In this document: positions 6,804 through 12,840 of the stretch, piece after piece
Position numbering within the stretch: position 1 is the first letter of the stretch
How the letters are laid out: every line of letters starts with the position of its first letter
The notes under the pieces: model-generated
Databases searched by the model: none
What the model was told of the DNA's origin: nothing
What the model saw: the letters and a program-made list of their open reading frames with translations, nothing else
Made by a program: the position numbers and the translations under genes
DNA from: an uncultured Lachnospiraceae bacterium
GTDB taxonomy: Bacteria; Bacillota; Clostridia; Lachnospirales; Lachnospiraceae
Direction of reading: 5' to 3'
Length of the DNA: 12,840 nt
Assembly (NCBI GenBank): GCA_910586715.1
Contig: CAJUJG010000023.1
Coordinates: 40,180 to 53,019 of the forward strand

Positions 6804-7623
6804 ATAGAATCTCCCTGTCCACGATCTGCTCCTTACATTCCATAATCCGGTTAACGATTGTCGACTGTGCCATAAGGTATTTATCCTTATCAAATTCATG
6901 CGTATCTCCATCAAATGCGTCTTTGCTGATTTGGTGCAGACGTTCCTGTTCTTCTATCATTCCGGTAATCTTTCTGTGAAGCTGTTCGAGCTTGCTGACC
7001 TTTGCGCGAAGCTGTTTTGTTTCCTGAACAATCGCCTTCTGTTCCTCATTCCCCAAATCGCCGTTTAAGACAATCGGTGTACTATCAATCCGCTTTGCAA
7101 CCTGATTTGCACTCAGTGTATCGCTAAGGCGCATAATTCCTTCCGTTGCCGGTATGGATACGATTGACAGTTTATAAGATACTTTTGGCAGAAAATCGCT
7201 CTCCCTCTGTGAGGGGGCACAGATACGCGCAGTTATCTGCGGATTTTTTGTCTCCTGATCCATTTCCGCCTTCACCTCCGTGGAAAAGCAAATCTCCGCC
7301 TTGTCCACATTCAGGTTTGCCACGGGTATGATCGACAATAAAGGGACTTGTACCTGGAGGTTGTCAACACTGTAGCCGTCCTCTCCCTCCTGACGAATTT
7401 GGTCATATGCGATATTGATATTGTCCAAATGCGTGATTTCTTCACTTCCGTTGTAACGCTGTGTTCCCATACCCTTAATCGCTTCCACGATTTGCGCGCG
7501 AAGCTGGCGGTTTGATTCTGCCAGTGCATGAAGCGGTGCATAAACAAGTGCATCAAGCGGAATAAATTCACTGTCCATCACGCCAGCGTTTTCCGTACTC
7601 TGTGTTATCTCATTTTCTTCCAT
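6778..7623 (-). CDS. DUF2589-like protein (281 aa)
   Basis: A soluble 281-residue protein related to its neighbour at 5370-6509. The shared core is VQVPLLSIIPVANLNVDKAE (91-110) followed by ICFSTEVK, which lines up with DIPMLAIVPIPNLQLDEVNV in the longer protein. The N-terminal ALVYAPLHALAESNRQ (25-40) lines up with SLIGGPLTAAADAS, and IPATEGIMRLSDTLSAN with TPEGLARVLDMMAAN. It lacks the Gly-rich strand segment between these blocks. The C-terminal third (about 190-281) is a heptad-like charged helix region (KQLRAKVSKLEQLHRKITGM). Start ATG 7623 has GGAGG 6 bases upstream. It follows the lysozyme gene by 19 bases and overlaps the 97-residue gene by 26 bases. It may form a hetero-oligomer with the longer DUF2589 protein (inference). 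Confidence 0.88.
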   Translation of the reverse strand: MEENEITQSTENAGVMDSEFIPLDALVYAPLHALAESNRQLRAQIVEAIKGMGTQRYNGSEEITHLDNINIAYDQIRQEGEDGYSVDNLQVQVPLLSIIPVANLNVDKAEICFSTEVKAEMDQETKNPQITARICAPSQRESDFLPKVSYKLSIVSIPATEGIMRLSDTLSANQVAKRIDSTPIVLNGDLGNEEQKAIVQETKQLRAKVSKLEQLHRKITGMIEEQERLHQISKDAFDGDTHEFDKDKYLMAQSTIVNRIMECKEQIVDREILYGLERDFK

Positions 7624-7642
7624 GTTCAGCCTCCATCTGCCA

Positions 7643-8359
7643 TCAGCTCAAAAACAGCTGCCGTTCTTCTTCCCTTCGTTTCACAAGTCCCTGCAGCACC
7701 TTGCCGCCGCCTTTATTATACGCTAAGATTTTGTCGGCAACTTCTGCGGCGCTCCTTCCCGCAACAAGCTTATTCAGGCTTCCCACGCCGCAGTTATAGC
7801 AAAAGCTTGTAAGTGCATCGAACTGATTTTGCGTCGGGGAAAACGTAAGCTTCCCTGTCTGAATACATTTATTGACATGCGCGGCATACTTTTCCAAATC
7901 CTCACGCAAAAGCCTTTTTGCGGCATCTTTGGAAGGAAGCGTGTCATGCTCCTTTACTCCTGCCGTATGTCCATACCCAATGGTCCATACACCCGCCGGG
8001 CACTTATATGCTGCCAAACGACAGCCCTCGTATTTTGCAATCAGTTCCACACCGCGCTCTGAAATCTGCATTTCCCCATTGTTTGATATAACACTGCTTT
8101 GCAGTTTTTGGCATAAAGGATGTGTCGTTTCCGTCTTTGTCTGGGGGGTATTACTTTCTGACACAGGTGTCATAAATGCAATGTTTACAGGGCTGTTAAT
8201 CGTATGCGATTTACTGACATTCATCCCCAGCACTACCCTATCATTGTTTCTTGATTTTACAATCCAATGGTCGTTTCGTACCCAGTCCGGCATTTCTTTC
8301 CCATTATAATAGACGGCGTTGGGGGCAAGCGACACGACCGTTCCTTCCTTTACTTCCAT
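7643..8359 (-). CDS. GH24 lysozyme (endolysin-like) with N-terminal wall-binding-like domain
   Basis: A 238-residue peptidoglycan hydrolase predicted to cut the MurNAc-GlcNAc bond. Residues about 97-238 form a phage-type GH24 lysozyme: the catalytic signature E-8x-C-5x-T is intact as Glu111, Cys120 and Thr126 (YEGCRLAAYKCPAGVWTIGY), with SPTQNQFDALTSFCYNCGVG (174-193) and the typical C-terminal GLVKRREEERQLF. Residues about 1-62 form a small domain (YYNGKEMPDWV, HWIVKS, DRVVLGMN, SPVN) that resembles N- or C-terminal modules I associate with clostridial amidases, probably wall-binding. A Ser/Thr/Pro-rich linker (64-82) joins the two. There is no signal peptide, so export needs cell lysis, a holin or another route. 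ATG 8359 has GGAGG 5 bases upstream. It lies between the amidase gene (34 bases) and the first DUF2589 gene (19 bases). Confidence 0.94.
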   Translation of the reverse strand: MEVKEGTVVSLAPNAVYYNGKEMPDWVRNDHWIVKSRNNDRVVLGMNVSKSHTINSPVNIAFMTPVSESNTPQTKTETTHPLCQKLQSSVISNNGEMQISERGVELIAKYEGCRLAAYKCPAGVWTIGYGHTAGVKEHDTLPSKDAAKRLLREDLEKYAAHVNKCIQTGKLTFSPTQNQFDALTSFCYNCGVGSLNKLVAGRSAAEVADKILAYNKGGGKVLQGLVKRREEERQLFLS

Positions 8360-8393
8360 AAATTCCTCCGTTCCTTACTGTCTTGCTTGTTTT

Positions 8394-8963
8394 CTACAGC
8401 TGATTCATAGTGTTTGCCACATCCTGTCTGAATTTGGTCATGGTGTAACCGCATTCCAACCCGTTCCAAAGATGGTCCGGATCGGCATGTCCTGATGCAA
8501 TGCCTCTGTCATGCCCTTCCTTATGGCTGACAATAACGCCGTCCGCCAAAGGATTCAGCCCGAACTCTTTGCATAAATATGCAAACAGCCCGACTGCCGA
8601 ATCGTATGTCTTTTTCACGTATACGAGCGCTTTTTCCCTGTCAGTACAGGTAAACTTTGCGCCACCGGTATACTTGATACAGGACGGCTCACACATCTCT
8701 ATGCCGATGTGCGTATTATTGGATGAACCGCCGCCGTGCCATCCCCTATGATCCCACGGGAGTGTCTGATACACAACACCTGTGTTCGCGTCGATAAATG
8801 CATGTACGCACACCTTGCTTGCGGGATTGCTGTAATTTTTGATAAACACTTCCGCCGAGGGCTGCGGACAGCCGACGCTGTGCAGCATAAGACCTTTGAC
8901 CGCGATTTTCCTTCCTGACTTATAGCAGGGGTTGGTGGTTAAAATTCTTTGCTCAATCTCCAT
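8394..8963 (-). CDS. N-acetylmuramoyl-L-alanine amidase (Amidase_2, endolysin-like)
   Basis: A 189-residue zinc amidase of the AmpD/T7 lysozyme/PGRP type, predicted to cleave the bond between N-acetylmuramic acid and the stem peptide. Likely zinc ligands are His28 (GLMLHSVG), His147 (IVSHKEGH) and Asp161 (GHADPDHLW). Glu89 in HIGIEMCE fits the catalytic glutamate. WDHRGWHGGGSSNNTHIGIE (70-89) is the family's central block. The domain fills the whole protein: no signal peptide, membrane helix or separate wall-binding domain. The frame is open upstream to 9002, but ATG 8963 is the start because AGGAGG lies 9 bases before it. It is the first gene of the ten-gene run, about 50 bases behind a sigma-A-like promoter, followed by a second wall hydrolase with a different bond specificity. 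Confidence 0.95.
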   Translation of the reverse strand: MEIEQRILTTNPCYKSGRKIAVKGLMLHSVGCPQPSAEVFIKNYSNPASKVCVHAFIDANTGVVYQTLPWDHRGWHGGGSSNNTHIGIEMCEPSCIKYTGGAKFTCTDREKALVYVKKTYDSAVGLFAYLCKEFGLNPLADGVIVSHKEGHDRGIASGHADPDHLWNGLECGYTMTKFRQDVANTMNQL

Positions 8964-9017
8964 ATTATGGGGCCTCCTTTCTTTCATTGTCTGCGCACGC
9001 AATTATTTGCGGCTAGG

Positions 9018-9045
9018 ATAATATCTGACGACTCTGCAAGGTCAA
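9018..9045 (-). promoter_or_regulatory. Sigma-A-like promoter of the lysin/DUF2589/partner-switching operon
   Basis: On the minus strand TTGACC (9045-9040) and TATTAT (9023-9018) are 16 bases apart, each one base from consensus. Transcription would start near 9011, giving a leader of roughly 50 bases before the amidase ATG at 8963. This suggests the ten genes to 203 can be transcribed apart from the regulator upstream. No terminator is seen between these genes. Confidence 0.6.
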
Positions 9046-9067
9046 ATGCCGTGCAAAACATTACCAT

Positions 9068-9101
9068 AACCTGATAATATCGTAATTGGCATTTTATTAT
9101 C
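9068..9101. promoter_or_regulatory. Candidate operator cluster upstream of the lysin operon
   Basis: The region just upstream of the lysin promoter holds an 11-base word, AACCTGATAAT (9068-9078), that reappears inverted at 9865-9875 in front of the regulator gene. It also holds a dyad, GATAATA (9073-9079) and TATTATC (9095-9101), separated by 15 bases. GATAATATC at 9073-9081 is repeated at 9017-9025 over the -10 box. The arrangement fits binding sites for the regulator encoded at 9107-9809. The dyad lies just past that gene's stop but has no T-run, so it is a poor terminator. Confidence 0.4.
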
Positions 9102-9106
9102 CGAAA

Positions 9107-9475
9107 TTAATTTTGACTTTTATCTGACCGAACATGCCGTTCGTTTTTCTCCCTTGTCATTAACAACGGCATATCAAGTGCATATAAAATTTCGTTGATT
9201 TGAAATAATAGCGGTATTGTACTTTGATTGGATTCGTTCCCGGAAAGCAGCCATAAAATAACTGCGTCACTGGGTACAGATTTCGATAAGACGTATCCTG
9301 CGCTTTTCAGCAATCTCCTTGTATCCTCAAGATTCATGTCCATTGCTGCCGCGATTGCCAATACCGTTTGTTTTGTCGGATTTCTGTCATTATTTATGTA
9401 TTGATACATCCGTTCGCTAATATTGGCAGTTTTATAGAATAATCGAGACTTTTTTTCGTATTTCGTTCTTAACAA
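9107..9475 (-). CDS. C-terminal fragment of the split HTH regulator (XRE-like)
   Basis: The frame contains an XRE-like helix-turn-helix (LFYKTANISERMYQYINNDR then KQTVLAIAAAMDMNLEDTRR) and a C-terminal tail (PLLFQINEILYALDMPLLMTRE). The only nearby start is a TTG at 9475 with no Shine-Dalgarno sequence, and coding-like sequence (LFELSDRQTEELANKAGLTL) continues well upstream of it in the same frame. Independent translation is therefore unlikely; it makes most sense as the C-terminal part of the gene starting at 9809. Confidence 0.55.
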   Translation of the reverse strand: MLRTKYEKKSRLFYKTANISERMYQYINNDRNPTKQTVLAIAAAMDMNLEDTRRLLKSAGYVLSKSVPSDAVILWLLSGNESNQSTIPLLFQINEILYALDMPLLMTREKNERHVRSDKSQN

Positions 9476-9596
9476 TTTGAGGCAATAAGGAAAAGCTTCC
9501 TGTCGCTCTAGTGTCAGCCCTGCTTTATTTGCCAGCTCTTCCGTTTGCCTGTCGCTTAATTCAAACAGTTTTTGGGCATTTACAATTATCTTTTGT

Positions 9597-9809
9597 TTAA
9601 AATTTTTTTGTCTGTACGCTGCAGGGATGATTTTCCCACCATGATATATCCTGTTTCGTCACACCAAGCAAATGATACACATCATCCAACCGGCGGATTT
9701 CGTGCGTTAATTTGTATTTTTTTGCGCACCTTCTTATGGCGGAGGCAAAGCTTTCCTCCAGTTTGATTTGGCGGCTTGTCAGCCAGTTTTGTGTTTTTGC
9801 GTAGTCCAT
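9597..9809 (-). CDS. N-terminal fragment of the split HTH regulator (70 aa)
   Basis: This is the part that would be translated without any frameshift: 70 residues from ATG 9809 to TAA 9597. The helical region KLEESFASAIRRCAKKYKLT is followed by a motif with the look of a short recognition unit (LLGVTKQDISWWENHP). The last eight residues, read after the proline, are probably out of register with the ancestral protein from about residue 68 on. Whether the short product is stable or binds DNA alone is unknown. Confidence 0.6.
   Translation of the reverse strand: MDYAKTQNWLTSRQIKLEESFASAIRRCAKKYKLTHEIRRLDDVYHLLGVTKQDISWWENHPCSVQTKKF
9603..9609 (-). other. A7 homopolymer: frameshift or slippage site
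   Basis: Seven consecutive T on the plus strand (A7 in the transcript, codons ACA AAA AAA TTT TAA) sit exactly where the two regulator frames overlap. Loss of one A, or two-base gain, joins them. A -1 ribosomal shift on A AAA AAA would not work, because that frame meets a stop five codons later. Confidence 0.7.
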
Positions 9810-10179
9810 GATTTTCCCTCGTCCTTTCTAAAAAAATAAAACCCAATAACGGCTTTTTATCGCCATTATCAGGTTTTATAATATGAATAAGTTTATTCTA
9901 CTTTTTTCGATTAATATCGCCTTATTTTATTTTATTTTACTGCTTTTATGAGGGCACTACTAGGTGCGGTTGTTCCTGTTTTTTTACTATTTAAAGGAAC
10001 TATTGTTCCTGTCATGCATTTTTGCCCTGTAAAACAAACCATTTCATTTTGTCTTCATCTTGTTTCTACCGCAATCCTTTTTCGCAATCCTTATAAAACA
10101 CAAAAAGACTTTGCCGGGATTTTCTCTCATCCCGCAAAGTCTTTTGTGTTATATTACTCCTGACATTTTCTATTTTGAA
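9810..10179. promoter_or_regulatory. Intergenic region between purL and the regulator: promoter and inverted repeats
   Basis: An AT-rich region of 370 bases without a supported gene. Nearest the regulator is a probable promoter: TATTAT (9883-9878, minus strand) with no good -35 box. A perfect dyad GAATAA-GT-TTATTC (9885-9898) overlaps the -35 position, and the shared word ATTATCAGGTT (9865-9875) overlaps the expected start of transcription. TATCGCC occurs at 9858-9864 and 9915-9921, flanking the promoter. Further right, AGGAAC-TATT-GTTCCT (9995-10010) is a perfect dyad, and TTGTTCCTG is repeated at 9970-9978 and 10003-10011. The purL terminator fills 10097-10150. A poor -35 with nearby dyads suggests control by a DNA-binding protein, possibly autoregulation. 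Confidence 0.45.
10097..10150 (-). terminator. Strong rho-independent terminator downstream of purL
   Basis: Arms 10097-10119 and 10130-10150 are almost perfectly complementary, apart from one extra base in each of two places, around a 10-base loop. The core is GACTTTGC-GGGA on the minus strand. The minus-strand transcript continues into TTTTTGTGTTTT, as expected 30 bases after the purL stop. The plus strand also has a T-rich tail (CTTTTGTG), so it may work in both directions. Confidence 0.85.
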
Positions 10180-12840
10180 TTACCGGAAATACTTCACCCC
10201 AGCCTCAAAAATCTTCAAATCCTGCTCTCCGTAAATGTTCATTGCCACCGCGTCGCCGCGCCGCTCAACATGCGCCATCTTGCCAAGACACCTTCCGTCC
10301 GGAGACGTAATTCCCTCAATTGCCGCATACGACCCGTTCACATTCCACTCTTCATCCATCGAAATATTTCCGTCAAAATCGGCATACTGCGTCGCTACCT
10401 GTCCATTTGTGAAAAGCTTATCAATCCACTCCTTAGGCGCCACAAACCGTCCTTCGCCGTGCGAAGCAGGCGTTACATACGTCTGACCAAGCTTAGCAAG
10501 CTGCAGCCAGGGTGACTTATTCGTAATCACCTTCGTATACACCATCTTTGAAATATGGCGGTTAATCGTATTGTATGTCAGTGTCGGCGAATCCTCTGTT
10601 TGTCCCACAATCTCGCCGTACGGCACAAGCCCAAGCTTAATCATCGCCTGAAAACCGTTACAGATTCCAAGCGCAAGCCCGTCACGCTCGTTGAGCAGTT
10701 TGTTTACCGCCTCTTTTATCTTTTCATTCTGAAATGCCGTCGCAAAGAATTTCGCGCTTCCGTCCGGCTCGTCGCCCGCCGAAAAGCCACCCGGGAACAT
10801 AATAATCTGCGCCTGCGAAATCGCTTCAGAAAACGCGTCAACCGACTCTCGAATATCCGCCGCCGAAAGATTGCGGAATACCTTTGTCACCACATTCGCC
10901 CCTGCGCGCTCAAACGCGATTGTCGAGTCATACTCGCAGTTTGTTCCGGGGAACACCGGAATAAATACGGTAGGCTTCGCCACCTTATGTTTGCAAACAT
11001 AGACATCCTTTGTGTCATAAAGCTTTGACGCGACAGGCTCTGCGCCCTTTACCGCCTTTGTGGGGAATACCTTCTCTAGCTTTGAAGTCCACGCCTTTAA
11101 CGCCTCATCCATAGGCACTGTTACATCCCTGTATACAAATCCAGCATTTTCATCCAGCACCGTACCGACTGTCCGGTACGCTACGCCACATGCTGCGAGC
11201 GCATCAGACTGCTCTGCGGAAACCTCCGCAAGAATGCTTCCGATTCCGTTTGCAAACAGCTCTTTTGCGTCAAGTACACTGTCAAACGCCACGCCAAGTT
11301 TATTGCCAAACGCCATTTTTGCAGCCGACGCCACAATACCCTTTGCATCAAGCGCATATGCTGCCACAATCACCTTATCCGCAATCAGCTTTGCCACACC
11401 GTCAAAAAGCTTCATTACGTTGTCGTATTCCGGCAAATCATATGCATTCTTCGGTAAATCAAACACGACAAGCGCATCACCCGCACGTTTCAGCTCCGGC
11501 GTGATAATATCCTGTTTTTTCGCCACGTCCACCGCAAACGACACAAGCGTCGGCGGTACGTCAATCTCATTGAACGTTCCCGACATCGAATCCTTGCCGC
11601 CAATCGAAGGAAGTCCGTATCCGATTTGCGCGTCATATGCGCCAAGAAGCGCCGCAAACGGCTGACTCCAGCGCGAAGGTTCCTGCGTCATGCGCCTGAA
11701 ATACTCTTGGAACGTAAACCGGATCTTCTTATAATCTCCGCCTGCTGCCACAATGCGCGCCATAGATTCCGTAACGGCATACACCGCACCGTGATACGGA
11801 CTCCAGCTTGACAGATACGGATCAAATCCGTACGACATCATTGTCACGGCATCCGTCTTACCCTTTAAGACAGGAAGCTTTGCCACCATTGTCTGTGTCT
11901 CCGTCAGCTGATATTTTCCGCCGTACGGCATAAACACGCTGCCTGCTCCAATCGACGCGTCAAACATCTCGACAAGTCCCTTTTGTGAGCATACGTTTAA
12001 GTCATTTAATGTTGAAATTACCGCGTCCTTTATATTTCCCTTTGCAACCGCATCCGCAACCGCCGCAACTGCATATTTCTGAAAATAATTATCTTCTTTT
12101 ACAGGCGTCTCAACATACACGCCCGTTTCCTGATGTGCGCCGTTGGTATCAAGAAAGGCTCTCGCAATATCCACTACCTTCTGACCGCGCCACATCAGCA
12201 CAAGCCGCGGCTCTTTTGTGACCGTTGCAACCTTGACAGCCTCCAAATTCTCCTCCGCCGCATATGCAAGAAACGAATCTGCATCCTTCGGGTCCACAAC
12301 GACTGCCATACGCTCCTGCGACTCGGAAATCGCAAGCTCCGTTCCGTCCAGTCCCGCATACTTTTTCGGCACCTTATCCATATCGACAATCAGACCGTCC
12401 GCAAGCTCGCCGATTGCCACGGAAACACCGCCCGCACCGAAATCGTTGCACTTCTTAATCAGCTTGCTGACCTCCGGACGCCGGAACAGTCTTTGCAGTT
12501 TGCGCTCCGTCGGAGCATTTCCTTTCTGAACCTCCGCACCGCACGTCGCAAGCGACGCCGTCGTGTGCACCTTAGACGATCCTGTCGCGCCGCCGCAGCC
12601 GTCGCGTCCCGTACGACCGCCGAGCAAAATAATAATATCGTCCGGATCAGACGTCTCCCTGATGACACTTGCCCTCGGCGCAGCAGCCATCACCGCCCCG
12701 ATTTCCATACGCTTTGCTACATAATTGGGATGATACACCTCTTTGACATATCCCGTCGCAAGTCCAATCTGATTTCCGTAAGAAGAATAGCCGCTCGCCG
12801 CGCCGCGCACCAGCTTTTTCTGCGAAAGCTTGCCCCGCAT
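10180..12840 (-). CDS. purL: Phosphoribosylformylglycinamidine synthase (PurL), 5' end beyond window
   Basis: Converts FGAR, ATP and glutamine to FGAM, the fourth step of purine synthesis, in the cytosol. The window holds the last 886 residues; single-chain PurL proteins are roughly 1250 or more, so the N-terminal part lies past the right edge and the ATG at the edge is internal. Visible parts: the nucleotide-binding block GGRTGRDGCGGATGSS (about 73-88 of the fragment), FGAGGVSVAIGELADG, ELAISESQERM, then a second AIRS-like half with EPSRWSQPFAALLGAYDAQI and GLPSIGGKDSMSG. A class I glutamine amidotransferase domain starts near 622 (FIPVFPGTNCEYD), with nucleophile Cys727 (LGICNGFQAM), His794 (SHGEGRFV), and His857 and Glu859 (KMAHVERRG). 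All catalytic residues I can place are intact. The layout, with fused glutaminase and the RGAASGYSSYGNQIG block, is the clostridial single-chain form. It ends 30 bases before a terminator and appears unrelated in function to the operon downstream. Confidence 0.97.
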   Translation of the reverse strand: MRGKLSQKKLVRGAASGYSSYGNQIGLATGYVKEVYHPNYVAKRMEIGAVMAAAPRASVIRETSDPDDIIILLGGRTGRDGCGGATGSSKVHTTASLATCGAEVQKGNAPTERKLQRLFRRPEVSKLIKKCNDFGAGGVSVAIGELADGLIVDMDKVPKKYAGLDGTELAISESQERMAVVVDPKDADSFLAYAAEENLEAVKVATVTKEPRLVLMWRGQKVVDIARAFLDTNGAHQETGVYVETPVKEDNYFQKYAVAAVADAVAKGNIKDAVISTLNDLNVCSQKGLVEMFDASIGAGSVFMPYGGKYQLTETQTMVAKLPVLKGKTDAVTMMSYGFDPYLSSWSPYHGAVYAVTESMARIVAAGGDYKKIRFTFQEYFRRMTQEPSRWSQPFAALLGAYDAQIGYGLPSIGGKDSMSGTFNEIDVPPTLVSFAVDVAKKQDIITPELKRAGDALVVFDLPKNAYDLPEYDNVMKLFDGVAKLIADKVIVAAYALDAKGIVASAAKMAFGNKLGVAFDSVLDAKELFANGIGSILAEVSAEQSDALAACGVAYRTVGTVLDENAGFVYRDVTVPMDEALKAWTSKLEKVFPTKAVKGAEPVASKLYDTKDVYVCKHKVAKPTVFIPVFPGTNCEYDSTIAFERAGANVVTKVFRNLSAADIRESVDAFSEAISQAQIIMFPGGFSAGDEPDGSAKFFATAFQNEKIKEAVNKLLNERDGLALGICNGFQAMIKLGLVPYGEIVGQTEDSPTLTYNTINRHISKMVYTKVITNKSPWLQLAKLGQTYVTPASHGEGRFVAPKEWIDKLFTNGQVATQYADFDGNISMDEEWNVNGSYAAIEGITSPDGRCLGKMAHVERRGDAVAMNIYGEQDLKIFEAGVKYFR

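Larger units (their letters stand above)
9107..9809 (-). pseudogene. HTH-type regulator interrupted by a +1 frameshift in an A7 run
   Basis: Two adjacent frames together encode one continuous protein. The first starts at ATG 9809 (GAGG 7 bases upstream) and runs to a TAA at 9597. The second is open from 9658 to the stop at 9107 but has no ATG or ribosome binding site near its beginning. The overlap contains seven A residues (minus strand, 9609-9603). With six, the product would be a 233-residue protein reading through QTKNFKQKIIVNAQKLF. The N-terminal part (1-63) contains VYHLLGVTKQDISWWENHP, a DNA-binding-like helix pair. The C-terminal part holds a second XRE-like helix-turn-helix (about 122-175, YKTANISERMYQYIN, then TKQTVLAIAAAMDM and LLKSAGYVLS). 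It could be an inactivated gene, a phase-variable or slippage-regulated gene, or a sequencing error. Its place next to the lysin promoter suggests it controls that operon. Confidence 0.7.

Noticed and set aside
6804..6914. Upstream extension of the 97-residue gene
   Set aside because: The extension overlaps the DUF2589-like gene heavily and its start lacks a Shine-Dalgarno sequence; ATG 6803 has a good one.
7643..8963. Prophage or tailocin lysis cassette
   Set aside because: No holin, tail, capsid, terminase or integrase gene is present; downstream genes are signalling proteins. A remnant cannot be excluded without flanking sequence.
9073..9101. Terminator between the regulator and the amidase gene
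   Set aside because: The GATAATA/TATTATC dyad has a 15-base loop and no T-run; it fits an operator better.
9603..9609. Programmed -1 ribosomal frameshift on A AAA AAA
   Set aside because: A -1 shift here reaches a stop after five codons; the regulator parts need a +1 change.
9948..10163. Plus-strand frame of 71 aa in the intergenic region
   Set aside because: Its C-terminal third is the purL terminator hairpin and it has no ribosome binding site or family resemblance.

Overview
The window looks like a chromosomal segment from a Gram-positive, low-to-mid GC Firmicute, most likely a clostridium of the Lachnospiraceae type. The reasons are strong AGGAGG-type ribosome binding sites, sigma-A-like promoters, a long single-chain clostridial-type PurL with a fused glutaminase, a SpoIIE/STAS partner-switching module, and lysins resembling those of clostridial phages. 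All genes I support lie on the minus strand. The taxonomic assignment is inference. I see no tRNA, rRNA, CRISPR array or insertion sequence.

Layout in the direction of transcription (right to left). (1) 12840-10180: purL, cut by the right edge of the window, followed by a strong hairpin terminator at 10097-10150. (2) 10179-9810: an intergenic region with several short inverted repeats and the likely promoter of the next gene. (3) 9809-9107: a two-part DNA-binding regulator split by a +1 frameshift at a run of seven A residues. Removing one A restores a continuous 233-residue protein. (4) From a good sigma-A-like promoter at 9045-9018, one tightly packed run of ten genes extends to 203. In order it holds an N-acetylmuramoyl-L-alanine amidase, a GH24 lysozyme with an N-terminal wall-binding-like domain, a DUF2589-like protein, a 97-residue basic protein, a second and longer DUF2589 protein with coiled coils, a 92-residue protein, a STAS anti-sigma-antagonist-like protein, a two-part GNAT acetyltransferase, a 315-residue protein of unknown family, and a membrane phosphatase (dCache-HAMP-SpoIIE PP2C-HATPase). 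(5) 202-1: a promoter pointing off the left edge, towards a gene outside the window.

How it may work (inference): the membrane protein senses an extracellular ligand through its dCache domain. Its PP2C and kinase-like domains would then set the phosphorylation state of the STAS protein encoded in the same operon, at Ser54. No sigma factor is encoded here, so the STAS output may act on the DUF2589/small-protein/GNAT module rather than on transcription. The two peptidoglycan hydrolases have no signal peptides and there is no holin or phage structural gene. They look like phage-type lysins adopted by a non-phage operon. The combination of cytoplasmic wall hydrolases, two DUF2589 proteins and a complete partner-switching sensor under a frameshift-interrupted regulator is the part of the window most likely to be an undescribed system.
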